From Neelides folsomi (taxonomy: Eukaryota > Arthropoda > Collembola > Neelipleona > Neelidae), in assembly GCA_034687125.1 (NCBI GenBank), contig JAQGBZ010000004.1:581456-645455 (forward strand): a DNA stretch of 64,000 bases, written 5' to 3'. This document shows, in pieces, positions 27,007 to 40,400 of the stretch. Numbering within the stretch: the first letter of the stretch is position 1; each line of letters begins with the position of its first letter. The notes under the pieces are model-generated. The model was not told the DNA's origin. It did not search any database and saw only the letters and a list, made by a program, of their open reading frames with translations. The position numbers and the translations under genes are program-made.

Positions 27007-27698
27007 TTAAAACTATTTAAAACATAAGGTTAATTGTTTTTTATTTATTCTTATTAAATATATTCAAAGATTGCAATCCTGCTTCAATTTACCAATTAAT
27101 TGTAAAGATGATAAATTTTTAAACATTTTAAATCTTGTATCAATAATGAAAGAGATAAAATGAATGTGGATCTTGGCTTTAACAATTCACTATTCAATGA
27201 GGGGGGAAGGAAAGTCTTTTGGGAAGCTTTTAAGAATGCTCTTAAATCTAATGCTGCTTATCACAGCTGAACAGCTTTCACACCACGAAGAAGTTTAAGC
27301 GCTGTAAGTACGTCATTAGCAATAACTCCAAGCTAATTATTATATCTTTCCCCAAGGAGTGAATGCCATTTACATAGGCTCTCATCTCCCTGCTCCGTCC
27401 ATCTATATTTAATTATTCTCTTCTGAATATATTTCTTCAGGGGGATTCTCCGCCTACCCAGATGCCTTTCCCATCCTTCTTATGCAAATACGGAGCTTAT
27501 ATCCCCATTACCCAACTAAACACTTTTTCACCCGTCGTCTTCAAAGCCGAGCATTACCATTTTCATCCCATTGATAAATTCAATTAATTTCACTTACCTC
27601 AAAACCCTAATTATTTCCTATAATAATCTTATTGCTTAATATGGTGCATATATGTAAGTATTTACGGTTGGTATATTATACATGATGATTAAAGATTA

Positions 27699-28166
27699 CC
27701 GTATTGGTCCGTGAATTGTCCCCGGATATAATTAAAAATATTACCTCCGACCCCCGGATATAAATCGGGCACCGGATGTATTTAAAATAATTTAGGACGT
27801 GGCATTTAGAAATTTTTTATTTTTATTTAAAACTGAGTTTTAATCATCAGAACCTGAATCTTCAGATGTAGAAGGGTTACTTTTGCTATTATAAATAATA
27901 GATTCATCTTGCTTCTCTTTTAAAATGCTTGGAAGTGGCTTTCACTATGTGTTTTAGCATATTGAAGCACTTTTTATTTAAATTCAACACGAAAAAGCCT
28001 TCGTGGCATTATTAATTGAATTGAAATAAAAATTAAGATCAAGAAATGCGTTAAAATGTTTAATAATTCGCCCATTATAATAATTTACCCGGATATAATT
28101 TTGGGCCCGGATATAAATCGGACCCGGATATAATTCGGACACCGGACAAATCACGGACTAATACGG
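27699..28166. mobile_element. Pogo-like non-autonomous DNA transposon
   Basis: A TA duplication flanks the unit (27697-27698 and 28167-28168). The termini CCGTATTGGTCCGTGA and its near-complement form TIRs of about 23 bp. Just inside both ends, a CCGGATATAA motif is repeated about five times in total, resembling clustered transposase binding sites. Near 27844-27880, the - strand reads NPSTSEDSGSDD, like the acidic C-terminal tail of pogo/Tigger-type transposases, so this looks like an internally deleted relative. Family assignment is by inference. Confidence 0.7.
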
Positions 28167-31100
28167 TACTCCCTATTTAAATAATTATTTAGTACTTTGC
28201 ATTAGTAATTTTATATATTAGATTATTCCTCGCTTGTTCTTGATTATGCCGATGAATCATTTTACATATTCATTTTAATTATTAATAAAATTAATAATGC
28301 ATACACGTCATGTGGAATTATTGATTCGGAAATGTAGTTAGTTTATGTGAAGATAAAGGTGGATTTTTTAAAATAAGTGTTGTTTTTGGCAGGGACTGTG
28401 AAGGAGGAGATTCCTTTGTTTACCAACAAGACACCGATGAGTGGGGAACTGAACGGAGAATCTCGCGGGAGATAATGCGGAAAGATCGGGGAATGAAGGA
28501 ATTCTCCAGTTCGAGTCTTTATACCTTTAGACCTGAATTCGTCCCACATCCTCTCATCCGGAGATCGCTTTCTCATTCCATGGAAAACCTAAAGTTCACC
28601 CACACGTAAAATTTTCATTTCTATTCTATTTTCTGAGAGAATTTAGAATTTAATCAATTTAAACTATCTATTTATTATAATATGAATTATACGGATATTG
28701 TTATATATACTGCAAGGAAAAGTTGTAATACATAAGAACATATTATTAGGTATTATGAACCTAACACAATAAATTTTAAATGTTTAGTGATAAAAGTCAT
28801 TGTTTTATATAATTAATTATATACCATATTTCTACTTTTGATCAATTTATCCATAATGAGTTATTTTATTAAAATTTTAGCAATTAAGAATAAAAATATA
28901 GAACAAATATATAATACAGGTAAATACTCTTTCTGAAACATCCTTATAGATCTAGTATAATATATTGTCTGTTTTATCTTTTTAACATATTTATTGGTAG
29001 AATAGAAAATATTGCTAGTCCTTATACTTATTTCAATTACACAGATAGTACTTAGGAATATATTATATGTGGTACACTAAAATAAATTATTAAATACGCT
29101 CATTGATGGAAAGCATTGACTGCTACATTAAGTACATTATAAAATGTTTATTTAGACGTGTCAAATCTATCAAACTAACAACATAATAATCTAATTATAT
29201 TGTAGTTAACAATTGAACTAGCCGATTCGGCTTTAAAGTTTTATTAATTCTAATTTTAATTTCAAGTTGATTAATTAAATTATTACCTTATTATGTAATA
29301 ATATGTTATTTAAGTATAAAAACTTTCTAAAATGCATATTACGTATATAACTAATATATTAAAGTACAATTTATGATATTGATATTACCTAGATAATGAA
29401 ATTTGAATACAGGTAAGAGTTATTTAAAAGTTAACCTTAATTAGCAGTTCCATTGTAAGTTATAATTGAGATATTTTTTTAAAATTTCCTTAAGATATCA
29501 AAAATTCTTAAATGCACCTGTCTACAAAATAAAATGAATATTATACCTAAATAAACTTCTACATAACATTACATGCAAACGCAGACACAGGTAAATGGAA
29601 ATGTTAGGTATTACACAAAAAATTAAATCAAATATCTCTGTTAATCTTATACAAAGTTTAAAAAAAATTGAATTACTGGTACATTACTTTTTAATATTCA
29701 CACACATCAACAATAGGTCTGTTCAAAATATAAATATATTATTATAACATATATAAACTTAAAGTTAGATTAATGTTGACAATGTTGAGCAATATAATAC
29801 GAGTCTAATTAGATAATGTAACTTATTTACTAGTATCTAGCCTTCAAAATATATAAGTAATTTTAGAGAAGATTCTAAAGAAAATGTGTGTAATCAAGAT
29901 GCTAATCAAATCATAATCAAAGGGAATTGAGTTTAATGATACATTTGATAAATATTTATTCATATTAAACTGAAGAATTTGTATTTGTATACACGACTTG
30001 ATTAAAATAAATATTATGATTACGATTAAGATTACAAATGTATAATACACACTTGCAATAAAATGTAAGTTAATAAAATGAAATAAAAAAGAGTAAAATT
30101 GAAATTTGCTTAATTCATTTCTTATCCATTAGTTTTAGTTAACATAACATACCCAAGATATGTGATATAAATATGTCAATAATGCATAATATCATATCAT
30201 ATCAGTATATGCCCACAAGTATTTCATATTTGGTAATTAAATAGAAAATTAACATGGTTTGATGCTCGAAACATTAAAAATGCCTAAAGCCATTAAGCTC
30301 CTTTTAATTTTCCCCCTTTGACATCATCCATTTATGATCAATATTTGATTAAAGAGTCCGAGATTACATTTGATGTGAAGGGCAGTTGGAAAAGATTTCA
30401 AACCATCCATTTGCTTTCCCTTATCAAATATTGACATATATTTCTTATTTGATGAAATTCTGGGTCTAATATTTGCTTTCTTCTCGTCCTGATTCAAAAG
30501 TTTGGGAAGTTGGGGAGCAGTGAAAAGAATCCGTATAATCGTGATTTCTGGTGGGCCTTCAATAAGAGCCCGAGTTTGCCCGAGAGACGGCCAATAGGTC
30601 AGAGATCATTGGGGGAAACTCCGAGGTTTGGAGATAATTAAAACCCCTTCTCTTTCCCCACACCATGTGTGTTCTACACTCAGAAACCCGAAAAGTTTTC
30701 TCCGTCCACGACGTCGTTGGGGTTCTTCAAACCATTCCCGTATTCAATTGAGAAATGAACCGGGGCGGATGAGCAGGTTCAGTAAATTGATTCCTGGTTC
30801 AATTTAGACTACCAGAGGTATTCCATTAAACCCAAACTTTAATGGCTTTCAATGACTCGCGGATATTGAGCTCATGAGGGGAACGGAGTGTTCCTAACTG
30901 CCGTTGCTACGCACATTCTAACCCATACAGGGTGTTCACTGTATGGGTTGGTATGTGGTGTACACTTTCTCCAAATAAATACGATTCGGGTTCGGTTGTT
31001 CTCAATGGACTCAAAATTCCTTCCTACGGCCGATTGCCAAAAACATAAGAAAAGATCTTTGTTTTATATCTCTCATAATAAACCATTTCTTGCATACTTT

Positions 31101-34100
31101 TCAGCCCAATGACAAAGAAGAGAATCTCCCATGAACATCTATTACAAAATTCAACTACATGTGTTTTCCATTTGCATAAAAAGAAAAAAAACGTGATCTA
31201 TGTAGCATTAAATGCGTTCATGGTTTTAAGTTCTTTTACGCATAACTATCACACAGTAAATAAATACATATTACATATTGTAAATGAATAAATACTTAAG
31301 TAGCGTGATCAATATTTTTGCGAAAATAAAATTAAAGTATGTTAACATGAAGTGTATGGAATCTTATAACAGATCTGTTTTTGAATTAAATTCTGACTTT
31401 TGTTTTCCTGGAGCGTTCTTAACTCATAAGACTCATAAACAATGAAGAGAATGTTGAGAGATGGATTGGAGTTATTAAATAAAGTAAAGAAGCAATGCGT
31501 TGGCATTTCTCGGATTGAGTTGAGAAAGTTTCTTATGAATTTCTCATTAGCAAAATTCAAATCACTCAAATCAGAGAATGAATTCCTAATGAGACGGGAA
31601 GATCTGAAAAGAAGTTTAATAAATGCGTATTAAACTCCTTCGGTTGTGTTTCATGTTTTCCTTTTTCTTTCATCTTTGAATCACTTTTTGATTGAATAGA
31701 AAATCCATTACTTATGTAAGCATGTTTCTCCCCCTGAAGTCCTACAGGAGAAATTCAATCAAAGGCATCTCTTTTGTTCTCCATTCTCTTTATTTGTAGA
31801 ATATTACTTTCACCGGAGTTTGAATGACAGTATTACGTTACTGATTTAATTAACCGTCTCTTTATCACTCTTTATAAATTAAACCTCCACAAGATCAAAG
31901 TTAGGGAATGAAGAACCATATCGAAATTAACCATTTGGCACACAACGCGACTTAAATCCTGAGTAATTCACCGGAATTCACTCCCGTTTTTCAAAGCGCG
32001 ATAGGTGGGATTAATTGGGAAAGGTAAGAGGAAATCTCTGTTTGAATTGGCAAAGACTTTCATCTTCAAGTGCGAAACTCTCGATCCCTCCACTCCTCCC
32101 AATGAGTTTTCTGAAGTAGGCTAATGTCCATGGGAAACCCACAAAAGGTAATTTACAAGAAAACTCCCAAATGGGACTCGGGTAATAAAAAGAATTTCGA
32201 CTCGATTTAATGATCTTCCAGCCCAAAAGAAAGTTTTACGTAATTCCTTAATAAATCTCCAGTTTAATTTTTACAGTACACTCCCCCACCCAAATTTATT
32301 TCTCTAATAAATAAACCAAAGAATTCAAAAGTGTTCCAACCAAAGTAATGAGTTAATGAATGCAGAAAGTAAATCAAACTTTTCTGCACGTCACTCCCAA
32401 AAAAAACTCTTTTACCTTTACTAACAAACTAATCCTAAGATCCTTTATCTCCCAAAAAGCCCAAGAATTATCTAATAGAAATAGTAGAACTTTTTTTTAT
32501 TAAAAAGTTCCCAACCTGTAGTTTTAACTTTGGCACGATATGCCTCACTCCCATGCATTCAACTTTTATGAAAGACACGCAAATTTACGCATAAAATCAT
32601 AAACCATTTTTATTGAAACTCCTTGCAATCCTTTTTATTTAAGTTGTGCATTAGTAGTTTTAGTAGCATTAGGGAAAAGGGCTGTTGGTTTAATGATAAT
32701 CAGACCACTTTGAAAAACAGGTAAAGTTTAACATTAAATTCTCCATGGTCCACACGTGGGTTATTTGGAAGGAATAAAATAATAAAAGGAATAAAATGAT
32801 TCTGAGGTGGTCGAGAGGGACAAGGTGAGTAATAGACCAAAGGAAACAAAGGACTTGTGTTCAACACCCACCCGGGTAGACTTAAACTACAAATTCAGTT
32901 TCGGACAGGACAAAGGAATTTCTCTCCTTTTGAAGCCAAGTGCTTAAGTCGATCGTAAGTAGCGGATAGAGTGGGGCCCTGATAGCGTGTTCAATTCATG
33001 GTTGAGAAACACGGGGAATCCGCTATATCTATTTCACCCGCTTTTCAATGCTCCGCCAGTTTCCCTCTCAATTGTGCCCATTCCGACCGTTTAAACCCAT
33101 TTTCTCTCTTCATCTCATTCAGGCAATCCATTCAATTTTCTCTCCTAAGGCCACTTTGTATAAATAATACTACACACAATTCCATCATACAAGATCCCTC
33201 CGAATATCCTAGCTCAAAATCACCATATATATATATATAACAATATATACCTTGTTAAATATATAAATAAAATATAACATACTTATGCAAAATATACAAA
33301 ATACAAATATAAATAGGTATGTAATATATACTATTTATATCTGTATATTGTACTGAAACAGTGAAATATATATTTGTCTATATATTTACCTACTCTTATA
33401 ATATTTACCTAGTTATATTCATGCCACGTACGTACCTATATTAAATCTCTTCCTTCATCCTTTCTATGCATGTTTCAAATGTGCTTAGCTTTTAATTTGC
33501 CAAACGTACCGATAACACATACATTATACATTAGGTATACTTGTAATATATTAATTTATGTATTACTATACATTTACATTATATTCCATATACCTGAACT
33601 AACTAACTAAGCCATTATCTATGCAACATTTGCAACTACATTAATTCAAGAATTCAAGGAACACAGGAATAATTTAATGAGGTGCCAAATGATTATACAA
33701 TCTTCTTATTGAACTATCTAGGGAATATTCTACAAAGCATTTGAATTTAATATTATTAAAAGCCCTTCCTCATTTTTATTATTACATGCTCTATAAAATA
33801 CAAAGATACAAAGATCATAGGAGCTTTTTATTTTGTTCCTTGAAATAAATATTATGCACATCTACTAATATTATTATATCCATATATTTATATTTACCAT
33901 ATTACATATATATTATCCAGATAAATGTAATATACAAGATATATTCAAGATAATACAATTCTGCTTTATTTTATATACTGGAAATGCACCCTTGTGTAGA
34001 TAATACGAGTGAATATAATGGGGTTATAGAGCCATTGGATTGAAAGTTTTGGAGTTGAGAATTGATCTAAAGTTTGAAGCCAGGAGTTCCATTTAGCAAA

Positions 34101-34616
34101 ACGAGAGTCATAATGGAATCGTGAAATGGAAGGCGTGACTGCGAAGCAACCCAAGTCAAAGAATCGGATGAGATCCCAACATCTTTCCCATAAAGATCCA
34201 TGCAGGAGTTCTTATTACGCGTGAAAGAGTGAAGAGAAAGAATGCCGATCTCGAGAAAGTAGAAGAGAATAATAATAGAGAAACGATGTTCGTGGCGTTG
34301 CCAATTGCCACCTGATCCTTTCCCACGCCCTCTGATCCTATCAGAGTGTAAATGAATGTAGCTCCACTCCCGACCCTTAAATTTCTTATGTAAGAACCGA
34401 GTAGCCAGAGACTTTGGTCACTCTCTTTTCCCTATACTATTCAATACATATTATACATATACAATACGTATTATGTACATATCTTTGTACGTTTGTACTG
34501 ACACTTACTTTTAGTTAATACAAAGATAAAGCAATCTTTAATACAATGTACACAGTATTTGTAATACAGTGTATTTGTATCTTTAATACAGAGTATTTGC
34601 ATTGTTCAAGACAGTA
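28167..34616. other. AT-rich intergenic desert
   Basis: No protein gene is supported. I see a short hairpin at 30912-30956 (11-bp core arms AACCCATACAG and complement), a tRNA-like stretch at 32801-32880, an (AT)n run near 33226-33239, and a GC-richer island at about 30.5-30.9 kb. Other open frames are short and lack splice context. Confidence 0.5.
32801..32880 (+). pseudogene. tRNA-like or SINE-head sequence, degenerate
   Basis: TGGTCGAGAGG fits the Pol III A-box pattern, and GTTCAACACCC about 50 bases downstream partly fits the B box. The spacing is like a long-variable-arm tRNA (Ser/Leu type). The acceptor stem pairs poorly, so it is probably a tRNA relic or the head of a SINE and not a working tRNA. 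Confidence 0.3.
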
Positions 34617-35195
34617 CATAATCCCTTAACCATATTTATGGGACCGCTATTCTCGTGTAAATAACTTTTTTATTAATCAACCAATTTTCATGAAATTTTA
34701 ACACAATATGTATAATATCATGTAGTTTAAGGGAAAAAAGGTTAGGTGTCAAAGGTTGGCTTAAATGCATATCACCAAACGTAATCGCAGCCTTTTTCAC
34801 TATATGAATCATTTTAGAGTTTAGTTATGATGTTATATCGAATGGCCTGCATCCAGGTCGGAACTAAATCTTTTAGAGGACTAAAAATATGGTACCAAAT
34901 AGATACAAAGGTCAATGCGATACCAAATCAAACAATCGAATCATTGAAAAAGCTTAAAATAAGAAATAGAAAACATTTCCAATAGAGATAATCCGCTCGC
35001 GATTGACGATTGGCGAACGCGACTCAAGAAGTGCATCGAAGTTGATGGGTCGACTTTTGAAACCCAACCTTTTTTTGCCTTAAACTACGTAAGATTATAC
35101 ATATTAGGTTCAAATTTCATGACAATTTGTTGATTAATAAAAAAGTTATTTATATGAGAAAATAGCGGTCCCGTAAATATGGTTAAGGGATTATG
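34617..35195. mobile_element. 579-bp palindromic DNA element with TIRs of about 130 bp
   Basis: The left end CATAATCCCTTAACCATATT and the complement of the right end are near-identical. The similarity runs for about 130 bp with occasional mismatches, through ACTTTTTTATTAATCAAC and ATATGTATAAT, to a GTAGTTTAAGG segment at the inner side. The interior has no long ORF. A clear target duplication is not seen (TA on the left, TT on the right). It is a non-autonomous element of undetermined superfamily. Confidence 0.85.
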
Positions 35196-37344
35196 TTTCC
35201 CTTAAAGAGTACTTATATGGTACATTTATAAGTATTAAAGTTGGAATTTATAGTATCCATTCTTTGTTGTAATTGAGAAAATCTTGGAATAGCCGTAGGT
35301 TCTAATTAAAGAGAAGTGGCGTATAAGGAAAGCCTGGTAAAGCTCTTCTCTCACACTTCACCTATTCCACAATATTGGGTCTATGACTTGGGCGGTGGCC
35401 CATATTAAAACAATAGGAGAGATTCATGGGGGTCATTACGAGAATGGGATTGTTTCAATGGGTCTCTGCTGACTCGGAAATTGAATTCACAAATCCAATT
35501 CAATTGGGAAATCCAGCTAATCGAGACAACTCTCGGTTTGGATGGGAAAGAAGAAAGACATTGGTGTGAGATTCAGGTAAACATTAAATAGAAGAATGAA
35601 AAGACTCATCTTGTTATATTCTTTCAAATTAGTCAACAAATATTTCTTATACCTACCAAGTTACATATCCCTCATATTATATACAGCATCTCTTATATTA
35701 TTTATATGCAGTATCCCTATTATTATATCAGTATACTTCAGTATTCCTTTTATTATATCATATATGATAAGTATATGGAATAACAAGAGCCTTCTGAATA
35801 AATGGAAGACAATAGAATATAATTAAATAAATGTTGTTGTTCCTTTGTTTTTCTATGACTTTTCCAAATGGGCTCATCATTTCCCTCATCTTCAAAGAGA
35901 TTCCAATGTAGATAGCCAATTAATTTCTTTCTCTATTCCAATACACATGATTCAGCATCAAGCTACAGATAGCACAAATGTTCTGTGATACAAATGGTCC
36001 TTATTCAATTAATCTAAACTAATGAAAATCCCTCGGCTATTTTCAATTAATTTCCCCATAATACCAATTTCTTGCCAAATCATGATCTTCTCCAAAGGTC
36101 GACTTTTATGCTAAAATCCCCTGATTTGAAATCAGTCCAATTTGAATCAAATTACAGCCAAATTATCATTTAGAATGTAAAGATATGGATTTTATGGAAA
36201 AGAGTGTAAGAAGATTAGGAGACTTTTGAGTCAAGGTTTAAGGGATCTCGGTATGAAGAATATTGCCATCATATCTTTCAAGAGGATCTCAGTTCTGAGA
36301 TCTCAAGTGAGAGCTCTGGCGGAGCTGAGGCTTATGGTTATTATTACATTACCCAATTCCATTCCTTCCACAAAGGCCGTCTTTTCCACACCACGCACTT
36401 CTGGATTCAGAAGAAGTCTCTTTTGGGCTCTCTGAGGGCTATTTTCTATTCACTCAACTCATCAGGATCTTTGGATCTTGAGACCACAAGGGCTCTTATC
36501 AGGACTCTTATTATATTATTCCATATTCCACATTCTCCTCGCTCGCCACTCAAGAAGGGAATTTTATAATGATCCTCATTTAGAAGGTTTGAACAAGGGC
36601 CTTCTTCTTACCATCGATTTTCTCCCTACTTAATTTGAGGGTTTGAATCCGAAAGAAACTCGTTTTTCAAACATCATCCCGACATGTCTTCAATTCTTGT
36701 TGGCTCTCCCTGAGTTCCAAAGGAGAAAACTCGGAGGAGGAATTAAGTAAAAGTTGAAAAGAAGCTTTGAATGAAAATCCTCAAAGTCTTAATCTAAATC
36801 TCAAGTCAGGACATTTCTTACACTCCCACTGCTGCCAACGGATCTTTAACTCCAACGTCCTTCTCACATCCTTTTCCTCAACTTTCCCCTTTAATCATTC
36901 GCTTTTATCGTGGGCTGATCAACTTTTTCCTAATACAAATATCACAACCTGATTTATATCCGACCAAGCACAATTAGTCAGCAAGGGAGATTTTAAGATT
37001 TTCTCTTAAAATTCCCAAGGTCTCATCATCAACTATTTAATTGAATTTCATGCTCATTCCTGAGTTATCATTAATTATCATTTTATTATAGCATGAACGT
37101 TATCATCATTATATGAATGAATTCAGATGAATTGATCAAATTAAACTCATTTTATTATTCAAGGATAATTACGCAGCATAAAACTTTTTTCCAAATTAAA
37201 ATGTTCCAATGTTCCAATGTTCCAAACTTGCTGAATCTCCATAAACTTGTCGTTTATATAAAATTAATAAAATGGCATATTGAAATAGTTTTTCACTCAA
37301 GATATTACCTATGATTTTTACCAAGGATTTTTAGTTTTTACTTA

Positions 37345-37420
37345 CAGGGTGGGCCATAAGTATCTTTCTTTTTTATTGGATTGTTTATTTAAAAAAGAAA
37401 GATACTTATGGTCCACCCTG
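37345..37420. mobile_element. 76-bp mariner-like miniature palindrome
   Basis: A TA duplication flanks a near-perfect hairpin. The arms are about 31 bp, beginning CAGGGTGGGCCATAAGTA, with only a short AT-rich loop between them. The CAGGGTGG start and TA target are typical of mariner-type ends. There is no coding room, so this is a minimal TIR-TIR remnant. Confidence 0.85.
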
Positions 37421-40400
37421 TACATTGCATGCGGGTGAATCTCGTACATTATGTATTACACAAATAAATAGTGTTTGTAAGGATACATTGAGTAGTTGAA
37501 GTCGATGTAAATTTAATAGAGATTTAATATAATGGAATGGGTTGAAAGTTGACTCATTGAAAAAGAAGTAGAAAAGAGAGGGAAGTAATAGAAGAAGTGA
37601 ATGAGGAATTGACTAATTTATTTTACTGGGAGCAAAGCAGATTTATAAAAGGTCCCGGGGAAATGAAACAGAACGTGAAATATGGGAGGTGTCTGGCACA
37701 TATTACAGAGGTGATATAACAGAACATAATGAAGGGGAGAGAATGAAAAAGCTTTCATGGGCTCGTTAGAGGAGAAATGGGCGAAGGTCTTTGGGTTCAC
37801 ATAAGAGAAAATAAAATTTCTCTGAAGGGGATTAGATTAAAATGTCTGGAGGAAAAGGGAAAAAAGTGATCGTAATTTGCTCCCCTTCCTGCACTACACA
37901 TCATCTCTACAACTTTAATAAAGATCACCATTCTTCCTACTCATATAATTATGAATTATGATTATGAATAATGTATCATAAAAGAAAAGATTCTCACTTC
38001 TCATAAATAATTATAATTACACACTATAGATTTAATTTCCAACTTCGTTAAAACATTCTACATTTTATTTCTTCAATTTCTTCTATTTTTGAATAAATAA
38101 ACAAAAATGATATGGGTTTACTTTAAATTTAAATTAGTTTCGTTGTCTTTATTCAAACATTTAATAAGGCTATTCAAACTATACATACATTGCCATATAC
38201 GGTATATATGGAAGTTATTTAAATAAAATGTTTGAAGTTTGTAGGACAAGCAAAACTGAGTGAGCTCAAATTCAGTGTCTCTTAAAAGAAAAGTAAAAAT
38301 AATGGATAATGACTACTATGAATTTATCAGTATGCGTATGAATTTATTATGTACTTGTTTATATAAGCATAGTTTCCAGTTGAGGAAGAAATTCGTTTTT
38401 CTTTTGTTATTTGAAGTGGAATGGAAGAATGTTCCATTAAATTAGCATGTAATTCGTCATATGAAACCCCACGCAAAATTGTTTTCCAAAAGCAAACAAA
38501 GAATGCAAATGGATATTTTTAATCATAGAGAAATGTAAAGAGGTACACATAATGACACACATTTTCCTCTTCTTTACTTTTACTTTGAAATGACATGTTC
38601 ATTTGAAATTCATTTATGTTGCTGATACTGAAATATGTATCATATACAATACACGTTAAATATACAGTATAAGACATATCTTACATATGTATATTCATAA
38701 TGTAATGAAATAATTTCAAACATATCAGTTACATTAGGTCAGACCTTCAAAGATTTTTTATCATTCTTCAATGTAATTATCATCATTTCTCTCTCGAATT
38801 GTAGCATTATAATAAAATAAATTGTTATTAATCAAATTAATCTACATTGCCAACTTTGTGATCATTCCTGCATATTATATTTGATAAGATTCATTTACAC
38901 GCCGAATTGCCATCGGGGTTTGATAAGGGAAATCTTGCCTTTTGCGAAGTTGAGAGAAGGGGAGGGTCAAAATTGGTTATTAGTGTTTCTGGGTAGACCG
39001 CGCGGGTTTCGGAGGCCTCAATTTAATAGTAAAGTGCTTGAGAATGTAATTGCATTTTGACACGGGAATAGGAACCGTTCCCACTCTCCCAGAACAAATT
39101 TGTATGTATATTTGAATTGCAGTTGGGTCGTTGTCGTTGAGTCAAGAGAGAAAAAGGCTTCAAGCGAAACCTCTGATTTACATTTCCCTTCAAGACTCGA
39201 TATTATTTTTAATCGCCCCAAATGACTTTTAAATTGCTTTCCTATTCATTTCCATACAAAACAGTTCAAAAGACTCTTGTTTCTTATTTCACATTCGTTC
39301 AATACACATTTGAGTATTTTATACATTATATCCCAAACCATAATATATTTCCTGTACATTCAAAAATTTTCAATTTCGATTTTTTACCAAAAGGACGTCA
39401 TTCAAAGATTCAAATTTTGTGAGTGTTTTATGAAAAATTTTCAATATCTTAGAGCTTCAGTATTTTTTTAAATTCTCGCTCAAATAGAGAGCTAAATTCA
39501 TCCCATGCTTTTCTATATGAAAGTTCTAAGTAAGAGCAAGTTCTTACAATAATAAAGCATAGGAGATTGAAAGTTATTAATAAATTTTAGTAAGTAGAAA
39601 GCTCTCAAATATATTTCTTTTGCATATTTTTCCGTGGTGGATTAAGGGAAGAATGGGCCGTGTCAGGTAGCATAAGAAACCTTAAGAAGGAATGAGATTT
39701 GGGTTCGGTAGACTGGCAGGATGAAATATGACTCAATCGCCTAATGAAAACTAGTGAATGAATAGACATAAAGGACCGAAGAAGTCTCCTTGTGATCTGT
39801 TAGCTTCGGAGTGATAAACTGCGTGGAAAGGATGAGAAAAGCGCCCACCTTCAACCAACTTCATTTTATTACTTTTACTTCGGAGAGACCGAAGAGAGAA
39901 ATGGGAGCTCGGATTCCAAGTCCCATTATTCTCACATCCGAATCGAAAAAAGGCCAATTGAGACTCTCTTTCAATTCACTCTTAAGGACCAAAGGTCTTC
40001 GACTTCGACTATTATCTCCAGGCTCAACTTACATTAACCATAAGACCTGAAAACATATAGGTCATATTATCAATCATATAGCAATATTTCAAATACAGAC
40101 GTATATCTGTAATTTTTATTTATTTGTTTCATTTCAAAATTCAATAAAGAGACCTTTTTTAATAATAATAAAATTTCGGTCCTTTTTATTATTTTCATTG
40201 AAAGAAATCATCCACATTTTCCAAAATGGTAGTTTGGAGAAAATTTTTAATAACAATTTGGCTAAAATTCATTCATGCAAAGTTCTTCATTCATAGAGGA
40301 TTTTTCCCATGAATGCGTACATTATTGCGAATTTGATATAAAAGTAATGTTTTTCGTATATGTAAAAAGAATTTTTAATTTAATTTGTTTTTGAACTGTG

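Larger units (their letters stand above)
23544..27698. other. Intergenic region after the membrane-protein gene
   Basis: The likely 3' UTR comes first, with an AATAAA at 23823-23828 about 280 bases after the stop codon. Beyond it are AT-rich stretches with GC-richer islands at about 24.9-25.3 and 26.3-26.9 kb. Two small tandem repeats lie at 26391-26459 and 26954-27006. I see no supported gene. Continuation of the membrane-protein gene into this region is possible but no exon was convincing. Confidence 0.45.
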
